A DNA stretch of 64,000 nucleotides from Prostheceraeus crozeri (GCA_907163375.1 CAJQUW010012887.1:346917-410916); one strand, 5' to 3'. Shown: positions 48,311 through 61,000, counted from the first letter of the stretch. Program-made: numbers and translations. Notes: a model not told the origin generated them from the letters alone.

Positions 48311-49579
48311 AACTGATTCTCCAGTTATTTTGGTGGAAGATGTTTGCGACATATGCAATTTAGAGTGTCTGGTTTTCATCTTCTGGATGGCTCTAAATAT
48401 GTACGGATATATCCTATAATGCATCCTCGGTTAGATTATAATGGCAATATTAGATTTTTGTATGTTCAGAAATCATAAATTCCGTTTTAAAAGGCTTTCT
48501 TCTCCGAATTCAAAGAAGTTTACCAAAATTGGAAAATTTTATGGGGTGATGCATCCATTCTGTCCAATAGGCCTACTAATATTGATTGACTTTGATACCG
48601 GTTAGTCTATTTGCATGAAAGTAAAACAAAAAATATTTGTTTGTCGTATTATTAATCACGTTAAGTCAACAGTGAAAATGTAAATGAAATTTTTGATAGT
48701 TTTAACTGGTTAATTGCTACATCATGTGATTTGAAAACAAAATATGCTTTACACCAGCAATAGCAGATAAAAGAAGACATTTTTTGATTATCAGATGCGC
48801 TTTCAAGCATTATTCAGTGCATGATGCAAAATCGCTACAATACAATTTCGTAAGTAAAAAGAGTTAAGAAATTCATTGAATTAGCACGAGGCCTTTCATC
48901 CAATTTCAACAGGTGCGTACTTTGTACACAAGAATCTGGAATACACATTTTGGTATATAAAATGGAACTAATCCGAAGATGAGACTTCCAGAATGTTCTA
49001 CACCCTGTGACTACCACGAAAATGCGTGTCTTCTGAGTTCTCGAATTCCTTTGATATACAAACAAGATCAAAGAAAAATTCTTGAATGGAAATTTAAGTT
49101 TTCGAACAAAATGTCAGTTTGGTTTGTTTACATCAACTATGCGAGATCTATTTACTCTATTACTCATATTTTTGGCATGATAGTCTTCATATCATATTCT
49201 ATCAAGTGCATAAAACAACATGCGATGTGTGATATTTGCAAGTGGGGTTAGATGTTTAAGGTCTGAGCTAATATTTGATAAGCAAAAATGTTTATCTCAC
49301 TAAGATGCTTTCTGAACTCAAGGGAGGAGGAGAGACTTCTTTATTTTACAGTCATTTGATCACTAAACTCGTGGTCAAAATCTGAAGCTACGTACTCGAG
49401 AATTTTCGAATTGCAATGTATATGATCATTTTTTTGCAACAGAGTAGTAAATGTGTGGAGCTCCCAGCCAACATAAATTGTGTCATCAAATTCACTTAAT
49501 GACTTCAAAAAGCGTTTGTATGATTTTTGATTTATCGCCTAGAAATTTCGGAGTTTGAAAGTGCTTTGAGAGACTCATG

Positions 49580-51380
49580 ATTTGGAAAGACTGCAGGTCC
49601 GACTGGTGAGACGTGTGTCAGTGAAGATTGTCAGTATCTTGAGCCCATTGTTTAAAGTGGCTTGCCAGCTTGTGTAATGAGATTTTGGAAGAATGTCGTA
49701 TCCCATCTGACTGGAAGATGAGCGTGCTGATACCAATCTTCAAAGGAATACGGAGTTCTCTCAGTTGCTGTCGTATAGAGGAATAAAGCTAGCAGAACGG
49801 ATAAGAGCGCAGGTGAACATCGACTCGATGTAATTCGCATTCATGCCGTTGAAGGGAGCCACGGACGCTTTTTTTATCGTCAGGCAGCTCCAAGAGAAGC
49901 ATTTGACAAAGAAATCCGATTTGTTTTTCTCATTTGTGGATCTTGAGAAGGCATTCGACCGTGTAAAAAGGAAGAGCAAACTTCTTCGGATATATTCTCT
50001 AATAAAGTCTGTGCGACGTTTCGGGAAACGATGACGTTCTTGACTGCATCGTGCATGACTAAGGGGGTTTCCCGAAACGTCGCACAGACTTTATTAGAGA
50101 ATATATCCGAAGAAGTTTGCTCTTCCTTTTTACATCCATCAACCGGATATATGGAGAAATCGACCACATGGTCAACATCAACATTCGACCGTGTGCCAAG
50201 AAAAGTTGTGATAAAGTCTCGCCGAAGATCTGGAATTGATGAATGGCTGGTAAAGGCTGTTATGGCTCTTCACACTGATGCGAGAACGGCTGTGACACTT
50301 GGAGATAGACAAAGTGACAGCTTTGAAGTAACTGTAAGGGTACACCAAGGTTCTGTGCTTAGTCCTCTCCTATTCCCTATTGTTAATGAACACGATCTCA
50401 TCTGAGGCTAGAGAAGGCTTGCCATAGGAAGTTCTCCTTGCCGACGATTTGGTGGTTATGGCAAGCAGCGAGGAGGAACTCCCGGGAAAAGTTGAGACGT
50501 GGAAGACATCTTTGGAGGCGAAAGGCTTGAAGGTGAACAGCAATAAAACGAAGATGATGTTATCGAAAGATGGAGCAGGTAGCTCAGATAGGTCTGCAAT
50601 GTTTCCATGCGGTGGGTGTGACAAAGGAGTCGGTGTAAATTCTATTGGATGCATGGTCTGCGGCAGATGGATACACAAGAGATGTAGTGGTGTAAGAGGA
50701 ATCATAACAGCAGCATCTACTCATGGGTTGTATGCAGGCGCTGTAGAGGTGACATACCACCAGCAACGAAGATTGGTGACGGAAAAGAAGTGGGGGTAGC
50801 AGGTCAACACTACGAAGTGGTGAACAGATTTTGTTACCTTGGTGACGTTGGATGGTGGTGGTGGAGCGGATGCAGCTGTGTCTACACGGTTACGTAGTGG
50901 TTGGAAGCGATTCAACGAGCTGTTGCCTTTCCTGATATCACAAGTGTACGATGTGTATGTAAGAAACTGCATGCTTATGGTAGTGAAACGTGGGCCATGA
51001 AGACAGAAAACAAAATGAAAATGATAAGAGCCGAAAGATGGACGGTCAGGTGGTTTTGTGGTGCGTCGCTTCGAGAGAGAATCCCCAGTGACGACCTCCT
51101 TCGAAGACTGAGCCTGGTTGGAATGTAAGAAGCGATGAGAAGAAGGCGTTTGAGGTGGTGCGGTCATGTAATGAGGAAAGTAGATGATTGAGTGAAGGTG
51201 TGGAAGTCAGAAGTGCCAGGGCACACGCCGAGAGGACGACCACGAATCACATGGGAGGAAACAGTTCGAGCAGACTGTAAGAAAATGGATCTCTGTGAAG
51301 ATGTAAAGGATCGTGCCAGGTGGAGAACTGCCATCAGAGGCAATCGTCCAACCCAGCCAACGGCGGAATAACAGACGTAG
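49580..51380 (+). mobile_element. LINE remnant with C-terminal zinc-knuckle motif
   Basis: In order over shifting frames: AGPTGE, RIPSDWKMSVLIPIFKG, YRGIKLAERIRAQVNID, FMPLKGATDAFFIVRQLQEK, FVDLEKAFDRV, (insertion), VPRKVVIKSRRRSGIDEWLV, VHQGSVLSPLLF, LLADDLVVMA, GLKVNSNKTK. Then comes a C-x2-C-x10-C-x2-C-x4-H-x2-C motif (about 50608-50690), followed by GSETWAMK, RLRWCGHVMRK, GRPRITWEE and AIRGNRPT. A zinc-knuckle after the reverse transcriptase is characteristic of a LINE family seen in many aquatic invertebrates. The copy is dead: several stops, frameshifts, and a palindromic insertion inside the FDRV motif. Confidence 0.88.
49964..50181. mobile_element. Palindromic insertion with 13-bp target duplication
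   Basis: CATTCGACCGTGT occurs at 49952-49964 and again at 50182-50194, splitting the LINE's FDRV codons. Between them are two perfect 65-bp inverted arms (49964-50028 and 50068-50132) around a 39-nt loop, then 49 bp of single-copy tail. The right arm and loop contain GTGC, TGACTAA, a GGG...CCC stem, GAAAC and GTC followed by GCAC. This resembles a hammerhead with a decayed first core segment. The layout (inverted piece, forward piece, 12-13-bp duplication) is the same as at 32171-32658. Confidence 0.75.
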
Positions 51381-52249
51381 AACGTATATATATGATGATG
51401 CCATATTGTAAAGTTCACTTTTAGATGTTCAGTTTTTCAGGCAAATCATAAGTGCTGTCAACTGACAACCAATTTTGCCTTTTGTAGATTTCTGCAATAA
51501 AGATTCATATTCATTCAAAAGGCATATGTTTCGCTTTTGTAGTTGAAGCATAGATGATTTCATGTCGTGAAGATACATCATGCCAAAAATTATGGCGCTG
51601 ATAGATCTCACACAGTTTGCGTAAATACACCAAACTGACATTTTGTTCGAAAAGTTCGAGATTTTCCTTCAATCAACACGTCCTTTTCTTTGATCTTATC
51701 TGTAGATTAAAGGAGCTCAATCGATTTCGGATTTTTGTGGTAGTGATAGGGTGTAGAACATTCTGTGAGTTTTATTTTCGGTCTCTTTCCATGCAGAGAC
51801 TCGTCCTGGCGGCGGAACTTATAACTATATTTTTATTATTCCATTTGTTATTATGCATTTGTTACGATCATTCAATTTTTTGTATGTATCTAAATGTGTA
51901 TTCAATAATTTTGTGCCCGAAGTAGGCAGCTTTTGCGATTGTAGGAAAGGCCTCGTGCTGTTAGATAATTTCAATGAATTTTGATTCTCTTTTTTACACA
52001 ATTTCAAAAGGATTTCGTTTTTGAAAAATAACAGGTAACAAGATTTCAACAGTGAAAACTTCATTTTGTCTCTTCACAGATTCTGTCAGGGATGGATGAG
52101 GATAAAAACCTAAGAAATTAATCAATGAGAGAATTTCATGTAGATACGCAATTGGAGAATTGCAGAATTACAGATGAACACTACACTAGGTTTTTGCATT
52201 TGAAGAAGAGGATGCCGTTTACTCTCGCATCCTAGTTCGTCTGTTAGTT

Positions 52250-52941
52250 GCTAATACACCGCTGCGCGGATGAGGGGTTTGAGCTGTGCGTGCGCGTAAG
52301 CTACCTGGATGAAGGTCTCGGAAAAATATTCATTTATTAGGGGTTATCAGTTTAGAAAGGATATGTTTTTGAAGTTCCGGTAGCTTATTTCTTGTAGGCC
52401 TATACATACAATTAAATTTTTCTATTAGAGCTACTACTTTGACTTCATTTAATATGATTCAGCTATTAGGCTATTGATAAATATGTAGGTAGCTATATAT
52501 CTGAAAGTGACATTGATTTGATGTCCTAATTTTCTAGCTAGCATTGTGAGTTATTGGTATGTTCTGTTAAGGTTGAAATAGCGTGTTTTTATTTTCTTAT
52601 GATAATAATAATAGCAACTTAGTTTGAGCTCAAAGCACATTGACGCGGAGCCTGTCATCGATGTGGTTAGGCTGAAATGGTTATTCGTATTAATGAATTC
52701 AAAAGTCAATGAATGCGGCAGTCATGGTACAAACCAATTTCGTTTCAGAGACGAAGCCTTTCGTTTTATGAAAAGAGAAATCGAAAGATAATATAGCGCT
52801 AAACTCCCTTGTAGTGCATCCATGGCGTGCAATCATTCATCGATGTATGATTTAAAATTTCATGTATAGTGTCATACATACTACCATTGTGTCGATACAC
52901 TGCCTGCGCGGATGAGGTCTCGAGGCCCGGTGGCAACGCTG
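52250..52941 (-). mobile_element. hAT-like non-autonomous element (MITE), copy 3
   Basis: The best-preserved copy of the family also seen at 23190-23873 (inverse orientation) and 21534-21592. The minus-strand end reads CAGCGTTGCCACCGGGCCTC; the other end is GC-rich (CTCATCCGCGCAGCGG) and lacks the full terminal repeat. No open frame of note. Confidence 0.7.
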
Positions 52942-53213
52942 CTAATATCTTTAGCGCGGAACAGGCGTTCGACTGATACCTGTGTGATGGGCAAGACACT
53001 GACTACTTGACTAGCCTCCCTTCAGTTGGAATTTTGTGGGATGTCAAGAGGGGGTTGCAGGAACTCACCCTGATTGGGCCCCCCCCCTGGACCTTATGAA
53101 ATTCGTTGTAGGTTTAAAATTTTGTTTGTAGGGTTGGGGGGTGCATCGTCAATGTTATCACCGATGTAGTCAGTTAGTTTCTAATTACGTAGTCGATGAG
53201 TAGGTGTAAAGGA

Positions 53214-53310
53214 CAGGGTGTCTACAAAGTCCTAAAACTCGAAAAACTGTTCTAAAAGTCCCGAAAAGTTCTAAATATCATCAAAGGTCCTAAATTTGGT
53301 TTTAGAATTT
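53214..53310 (+). repeat. One end of a hAT-like element
   Basis: CAGGGTGTCTACAAAGTCCT followed by several CCTAAA/TCCCGAAAAGTTC repeats has the form of a hAT terminal region. No matching opposite end was found nearby, so the other boundary is unknown. A short minus-strand frame at 53623-53820 could belong to it, but shows no family motif. Confidence 0.4.
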
Positions 53311-54005
53311 GAGATCTGCATTTCGTAAATTTCAACAAGGAATCTGCTAGTGCCCGAGGTTTTGATGAAAATAAAAATGTTTCATTTTCAAGTTGGTGAA
53401 GCGAATGACTTTTCAAATTGTTAGCTCATTTGTATTTTAGATGTGCACTTACTTGAGTGTGTATCAGATCAGAATAACACTTCAAAAAAGACGAACACTG
53501 TCATGCTTTCGTAAATTTGTTTGTTGCTTTTCGTACATCTTCATTTCAACATCGGATAAAAGTAGAGGTTACTTTATTTTGAAGTTAGCACTGAATTTTA
53601 ATGCCAGATCTATTAATCTCCTTCAATAAATGTTTTTCGATGGGAAGCTATATTCGGAGTTCTCATACATTGTTCGAGCCTTTTTTGATTCATGCTCAAC
53701 CACATGTTCCATAGCAAGGTTTTGTAATTCACGGGAATCTATTCGGTGGGTGACGATAATCCCCAGCACTTGTTTGAGTTTTTTGTTACAAAAAACCCAC
53801 TTTTTCTGAACCTGGCACACTTAGTTTCTAACTCAACTAAGTAGCGAAAGTGCTTAATAATAAATAAGTATTTGACCACAGCATATTCTGTTTATATTCA
53901 GCTATGACAAAGATAAGACATAAATCTTATAACCACAATTTTTCAGTTGGCCACCTGTACTTGCCTTCCATACCTGCATTTTGTATTTTTTGATATAAGG
54001 AAAAT

Positions 54006-54350
54006 GCCGTAAAATCTCTATTTGAACGGCATGCCGCTCTATTTTTCAAACCTTTCCCCGCACTGCCGTTTAATTAGAGGTGCCGTTCTATTTTTCGACT
54101 AGCGGATCAGAATTTAGATGAAATTTTCAGTAATTTTTATCTTAAATCTGTAAATTTTATAGATGAAAAGCGAAAACATGTGACATAAGAACTCTGCATA
54201 TATCTATTTGACAAAAGTTAACAAACACAGGTTACCGGTAATCACTGGTTAGAAATCACAAACTCACTAGTGAAAATCAAGTGTGACGTCGCTGTTGTAG
54301 CTGTCCTCGTCATTCGCATCACCTTCAGCATCATCGTCAAAGTTCTGATT
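54006..54350 (-). mobile_element. pogo/Tigger-like transposon end (remnant)
   Basis: GCCGTAAAATCTCTATTTGA at 54006 and repeated GCCGTTCTATTTTTCGA-like blocks resemble the ends of pogo/Tigger elements. On the minus strand the adjacent frame ends in an acidic tail, FDDDAEGDANDEDSYNSD, then VTLDFH and a stop at about 54270. Such an aspartate-rich C-terminus is common in Tigger-type transposases. No catalytic part is recognised upstream. Confidence 0.5.
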
Positions 54351-54591
54351 GATTCCACGTTCGACACTAGCATTGACCTCTAAAAATAGCTCCATAGCAT
54401 TCTACAAACTATTTTCCTGTTTTAAACGTTTTGTAGAAGATTATTTTAGTCATGTGTTACGGGTTATTATTTTCTTAATATTCCCAAAACATATGATTGA
54501 AAAATGTAAATGAAAAATGTGGATAAATTATATTGTGAAAATAAATAAATGGTGCAAACAGTCCTTACAAGGACAGATGGTACGTTCACAG

Positions 54592-54786
54592 TTAAAAGAC
54601 AGTCACAGCACCAACAGAGTCTCCAGATTCTTCCAGGACCCACAAGCCGTGGTGGATCACGTCCGCAGCAGTTTCGGATGATAGTTTCGCACATAGAATG
54701 ATAGGCTGGCAACACCGTCCAACGGCTCTCGCCCGACAACTTTCGCTTGGAGAGACCAATGAGATGGGAGAGCGGGCGTTGTTCAT
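54592..54786 (-). other. GC-rich open segment of unknown origin
   Basis: About 200 bp that are clearly more GC-rich than the surroundings, with two overlapping minus-strand frames (64 and 90 codons). One reads MNNARSPISLVSPSE... and ends in SVGAVTVF. I recognise no domain. It could be a captured exon or a piece of a mobile element. Confidence 0.3.
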
Positions 54787-54799
54787 CGCCGCGTTAAAT

Positions 54800-57530
54800 A
54801 CGTCTGGGAAGATTCGCTCACAGTCAGTCTACCAATTGTTTAGTGCAATCCATTAGTCTGATGAACATGACATGTCTGTTGTCAGTCATTGTACCGTAGA
54901 TAGCTGACAAGCTGAGACTTTTGTATGACCATTGGAACTTGACAAATGCATGCCCGCGGAAAAGTTATTGCTCTAACAATGGAATGGAGATTGTTCTCAC
55001 AAAACAATAAAATGCATAATAAATGCATAATAAAGCAAGAAGACAAACTGCCTAGCACACAACAACGCCCACAAAAAAAATAAAAGATCACAGTTTTATA
55101 TTTTAACTTGTGACTCCTTCTCGACAAACGATCTGCTATGATGTTATCTCTCCCGGGTACATGGTTTGAATGATAATATTATATTTCCTGCAACAACAGT
55201 ACTCCCATCTCAAAAGTCTCTGATTGTCATTTTTCATTCTCGTTAATGAAAACTAACGGATTCTGTGATCTTGTGTAAACAAAAGTAGCTCGCCCGGCCT
55301 TCTGAGGAAATACGCAAAGTGTCTCAAACTTTGAACCAAAGCTAGATCCCTTCTTTTTCAATCGTACTGTAAATTTCTTTCGTAATGATTGAATTTCTTC
55401 GAATAATATGATAACGGATGCTCGTATCCCTTCCTCCTCAATCTTGAGCCAACAATGCCACACCCAAGACCAATAGCCGCTAGCATCGACATAAAATTTA
55501 AATGGCTTAATTCACATGTAGGTACTAGATAAAAATCGGTTGGTGATGCGCCAGCATTGTTTTGACTTGTATCGAAGAGCTACTCTGGCATTCATTACTC
55601 CAAGTATATTTTATTTTTGGGCTCGTGAGGCTTGTTACAGTATGAGAATCTTCCCGGGTTTTTGGTGCTAGAAAAGACCATTCTCGTATTCACCTTAAAA
55701 TATGCAATTAAAAAAGTATACCCCTTAAAGGTTATATTATTTAAAAAACGTCCATTTTTTCGCCACCAACTATTTTCTTACATTAATTATGCCACATACA
55801 ATAAAAAGGTCACAAAAAATTTTCAAGACCAGACGCCCCTTTCGCAAACTTGCCTCGCCTCTTCCGGGTTTTTGTATTTCCCTCAATCTCATGCCTGTTG
55901 TTTAAACGGGTGACAACATTCTGCGTAATTTTTTTGCAAATTTTTCTATACTAACCCATCCATACCAAGGAACCTTCTTAGTTCCTTTCTTGAGTTAGGT
56001 ACAAGAAAAGTGATTACAAACGGCTTGAACTTTTGCCAATAATATGGCATTTATTTTCCATGTCCGATTTCAAAACCAAATATTATAGAGACTGTTTCCC
56101 AATACTCCAGCTTTTGCTGAGGTTGATTGTTAAATCGGCCTCGCCGAATCTTTGGAATAATTTTCGAATTTTGGTTACCATTGATCTGGCCAGTCATAGC
56201 AATAAACGATTATGCGTCAATATAATGTGATTATCGGCGCAGAATGTTTAGTCTAAAGTTTTGCGATGTTGATACTTTATTAGCCTAGTGCATTGATATA
56301 TCGTTGATGCAGGTCATTTGTGTCATCGAAGGGCATAAACATTGTATTGAAACTAACTACCGCTCTCAGTCAGGGGCACGCAATAGGCTGAGACATCTTT
56401 TTATCGTCGCTATTGCGCGCTATGAGTGTTTTAGTATGAATAGAAGGAGACTTTGCTCGAGCGGCTCGCCTCATAATCCTTGTTCACTCTCAAAGTCAAA
56501 CTGCTAGTATTATGTTGTCGAATCTCCTACTTCGTTCAATGCAAGTTCCGATATTCGCGGCAGAGGGATAATTGTCCTGGATTGTCGAATTCATCTGGTG
56601 TTTTCTATAATTCGTGCAAAAGCGATGTTGTTTTATCTCGTGGTGTTTGGTACCAAAATGCATGGTGATGAATCTCCAATTGCTGATTGCTATTTCTCTA
56701 TTATGTTATGCATCTTTTCAGATATTTTAGCTTGCTCTTTTTCATAATTTCTCTCTTCTCTGGATTCATTCTGTACGTGACTCTGTTTTATTGGCATCTT
56801 TCTCTCAGATAATTGCGGGAGAAGCATATGTTCTGCCCCTTGGTATGTTTGTAGAATTGCGGATGAATCCGCAGGCCTAAGAATATTAGCTGTTGTGTTG
56901 AGCTTGTAATGATTTGCTTTTTTCTTTTACGCTTTCTCAGTCGGAATCGGATACATGGAGAAATGGCTATCAAAGATTAGTACATAATATCTTTGAATTA
57001 TTTCGTGACTTGAGCAAGTTGAGTGAGATTTACTTCTCGATTGGACAGCACTGTACGGTCTTCGAAAGATAGGCCAATTGTCAGTTCGCCTCAGCGCAGG
57101 TCCTGTAGAATTGCGACTACTGTCGCTGGATCGCAACTAGTCATGGAGTGATTGAAGGGTAGATCCTGTATGTAGAATTATCTGTGTTATATATCTGATT
57201 AAGCCACGTGCGGAGACAGAAATTCGCGCGTCTGTGATGGATAGACACGGACTACGCCGCAGTGCCAGCCACGTAAGCTACCTCAGAAGCTTTTGAGCGC
57301 GCATCGTTGTTTGGACTCTTTGTTGTCTAGTCGGTGTCCGTGATAAATTTTCACATCTGTGAGCACTATTTATAGTGTACTGTCTCTTCAGTATCGCGTA
57401 TTCGTTGTCTTTTTATCGTGAGTTTCGATAACATAGTTGACTTTCAGTCTTTTTTCTTGGTGTATCATATATGAGGGTATCATTTATAACTATGTCGTTC
57501 ATCAGGATCATAGATACCGAATACAGAAAT
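54800..57530. other. 2.7 kb without recognised features
   Basis: AT-rich sequence with only short overlapping open frames. No inverted ends, tandem repeats or RNA genes were noticed. Confidence 0.5.
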
Positions 57531-57539
57531 TGGCAATAA

Positions 57540-58020
57540 ATAGAGTACTTTTTACACCTTGCTGAAATGTTGCGTCTTTTGGTTTCGGATAAATTGCTTC
57601 ATTCAGTTTTACTTGCGAAGTATTATTAGAGTATGCCTAGAGTGGTGCAGACTATTTGTTATAAGCCTCAGTGAGATCTTTCTATGTGTGATGATGCAGA
57701 CACAAGTTATAGAATTCTAACAGAAATTCGTGATTGCTGCTTTCTGCTTCGCTGAGCATATTTTTTTCATCAACTTCATTGGTGTCCTAATTAACTTCTG
57801 ACCGTAAATTAATTCAAATGGACTATAATCCGAAGTGAATTTTGATGTGCGTGATCTGAAGTCATGTAAAGTATGTGCAGTAATAAGTAGCACTGGCTTA
57901 TACCTTATAATTCCCTCGGCTTTTCTGATATGGTGTTCAGACGCTCGATTAAGATCTCTTCTATCTAATATAATTCGCTGTCATGTTAGGAAGACGCTGA
58001 TGGAATTCGTTCTCGACTGT
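57540..58020 (-). mobile_element. Ty3/Gypsy-like integrase remnant
   Basis: A minus-strand frame open for about 90 codons includes AEGIIRYKPVLLITAHTLHD, then TSKFTSDYSPFELIYGQKLI, ending near 57712. The (Y)SPFELxYG(R/Q) motif after a HxLxD...S helix is the usual C-terminal part of Ty3/Gypsy integrases. Downstream, in another frame, KDATFQQGVKSTLF (about 57545-57585) resembles the F(Q/K)xGDKVLL strand that follows. The zinc finger and catalytic triad were not found. Sequence up to about 60.6 kb is T-rich on the plus strand, as expected for an A-rich element in reverse, and may be the decayed remainder. Confidence 0.55.
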
Positions 58021-61000
58021 CGCACTTGAGATTCGGATGATTAAGCGACGCTTCGTTGATGACGCAATATGTTGTTTACGCCACTGGTTACTTCTGTGAC
58101 AGCTTGACTAAATATGTGCGAGTAAAGATGTGCTTTGTATGATTGGGCGTTGGCTTCATGAACTTGTGCGTGTAATCCCAGAGCCATAGTAAGGAAATTG
58201 ATGCAAAGAGCAGCTATAAAATATCTTCTGGTTCCGTTAACGCGCATTGAGTCTCTCAATGGATAGGCTATCTGGAAGATGACGGGATCATGTCGAAACA
58301 CATCAACTTGTGAAAATAGATATTCATGCGCACACATTTGGTTGTAAGAGTGACGCCAGGTTCTTCGGCTCATCCTCGCACACTCTCGCCTAAAAGAAAT
58401 AGAATTAAGGTGGTATATTGCTGATTGGTTCTTTGTGCACTATGCAGGTGATTTGGAATTAACGGCGCTTTTGTGAGGATTTCTAGTGTGTATGTCTTAC
58501 CATAACTAATCCTGACATGTGCTATGAGCAAGTACGACAGCAAGTTAGCTACACTGCTTGTTACTTTTCGGCCAGTTTTAAAAATGCTTCAATATTAGTG
58601 ATAGAGACATGAGTTTTGTACGTCACACCTAGTTCATGCGGATGGTACTCACTTTCTCGTACAGGTTTTCGTGTGATTGCGCTATATGAGCGCTTAGACT
58701 TGTTCTTGTGTATCGGTTGAACTACTATTGTATTGTACATAATGATGTATGATTACGTTGCACATGCTTTTTCTAGGAGTGCTGTTCCTTCTTGGTCTGC
58801 TCCAGCCGCAAACGAAATAGATACCATTTTGGTCTTTTGTATAATAGAAAGGTGCGCCTCGCTCCATATTTAGTGTTTCATCACTCATCGTTCAGTTTTT
58901 TCTTCTTGCGGAGTTGTTTTGTAGATTGCTTCTCATCGTCTTTCTTGATTGCTTTTATTCAGTTGTATCAATCTACGATCTATGTTCGCTTCGATTGTTA
59001 TTTCTTTCATTTCTAGTGTTTTTCCGCTTCTCAATTCTGGTTAGTTTTTTAAGATATTCTGTAGACTATATAGCTGACGCGGTATCTTGTGACGTTGTGA
59101 CTCATACATTCGAAGGTTTGTGTTAGTCGCTCTTGACATAAATCTCGCTGTGAGATTCTCTCAATACTCCTTCAGTTCTATTGTTCTCTTCTGCTGTCAC
59201 ATAGAGTGTCGTTTTTTGATTGCTGGTACTTACGCACCTTTAGCTAGATCAGATTTGTCTCGTGATGGTGCATTTAGGTACAGATCGTGTGTACATGTAG
59301 ACACTTATGCGATCCGGCGTACAGTCGTTCTCAGACAAATCACATTATCGATCCTTCCAATAGGAATTTCTTCTCGATGTCGTCTAAAGACCATTATGTA
59401 GGTAACCTTCCACTATCTCGGTTTTTTTACGTTCAACTTATGCAGTGGAGCTGAGATACATCCTCCGACGCCGCGGATTGGAACACATAAATCCCGTGTT
59501 TGTGCAAGTGACACTGGAACTATATATTTCACTTTTAATGACTGAAATGCTCCGGTATCTTCGCCATACTGTAACTGGCTTTGTGTAAAGCATCTTTAGT
59601 GAGTTGACAGACAGTAGTACTCGTACGTATGTCGTGAAAGAATGTGTTAGCTCTTCGTTCGACGTAATGTAGTGTGTTTGTACTTTCGTCGACTGTTAGT
59701 ATTGCCTATCATAGTCATTGATGCTGGACACCATATAAAACTAGTTAGGAAAAGTAGATTGTTTTCTTTGTCTCACGTCTCAACGATGGCGATTGGTTTC
59801 ACCAGAACAAGCGTTTTACGGCTTTCATCGTACTTTTCGGTCGTCCATGCAAATTTGCGCAACGATTCTGTTTTTGTATGTCTGCCGTCATAGAAAGATC
59901 AGTGTTAGCTAACTGTTCTAATTATTCTCAATCTTGGGCGCGTTGCTACTGTATTTTCATCATCGTCTCTGGCATGGAGTTGATTGTTATGTCAGTATTG
60001 TCTGCTTAGTGCGTCGATAATCATTTTAGCGCATGTCTTTGTGATCTTTCTGTGCGAGATTCTGTTATTCTGCACTTACTTGTGTGAATAGTTCGCTTGG
60101 CGTTTTCAGTGTATGTAGGTGTAATACAGATCCGTGGATCTTTGTATGCTGCTAGTTGCAATCGTAATTCGCATCCAGAGCGATTGATACTTGCGGTAAT
60201 TTAGGGGTGTATGATTGTTGTACGAGGCTGCTTGAATACTAGTCTAACGTTTGATACTTGTGTGTGATTAAGTGTGAGGCTTCAGTACTGAGTTCTTAAA
60301 TTTGCTTCGCGCATTGATTTGCGCAAGTGATGACATTTCGGAGTTTCTCGCAAACGTTATCGGCGATTGTCGGATCTGGTTATCGTGCCACTTATCAAAT
60401 AAGATGTAGTTATGTCCGTTTGATCGCAGTAGTGGACCTAAATAGATTTGGCTTTTCATTCTTTGCCAATGATACGAAATTTCTGTCGGTAGGCTTATGG
60501 CTCCAACTCATAGATGCTAGGATTATTAGTTTTGCATTTTCATTTAAATATGCACGCTTGGGCATCGCCATTAGGTAAGGCTGCATAGCACTTTGTGCGT
60601 TAGATACCTGTTAAAAGCGCGTCTTGCATCAGGAGCAGTCAGCTAGTAGAAGCAGAGTTTAAGGCAGAGTAAGGATGTCCTAAAGCAGTAAAAAGAGTAG
60701 TTGGTAAGACACAGTGTAGTTAGTTTTGTAGATGAATATATACCCTGCGAAGGTTTTTTAGTCAAGATAATTTTTACGCAATTGGGACATTAGAGATGTC
60801 ATCACCCAGTTTAGAACAAAGCGCGTTATGTATTTTCTAAGAGTGAAACGAAATGTGAAGTGTTGTTTTTAGTTTATATGTAGTCCGTGAATCCATAGAT
60901 TGTAACTTTGTCATCGAACATGCTTCACTTCTGTTGTATATATGGAGTTTAACTTACATGAGATGACAAGCTTTTTCAACTATATGATATGATATAGATG

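Larger units (their letters stand above)
48841..52010. repeat. 3.2-kb inverted repeat of the foldback family, containing a LINE
   Basis: The left arm 48841-49215 and the right arm 51530-52010 match in inverse orientation. Shared stretches are AGCACGAGGCCTTTC, GAATACACATTT, CAGAATGTTCTACACCCT, CAAGATCAAAGAAAA and GAACAAAATGTCAGTTTGG, plus a TTTTTGGCATGAT block. The right arm also carries the family tip (inverse of AGTTCCGCCGCCAGGACGAG, near 51820). The conserved stretch from CAGAATG to GGCATG is shared with 27910-28270, placing this with the foldback family. The central 2.3 kb is a LINE. Confidence 0.8.

Noticed and set aside
58041..58373. 110-codon minus-strand frame as a host gene
   Set aside because: No recognisable domain or splice context; it lies in a block that is more likely decayed LTR-element sequence.
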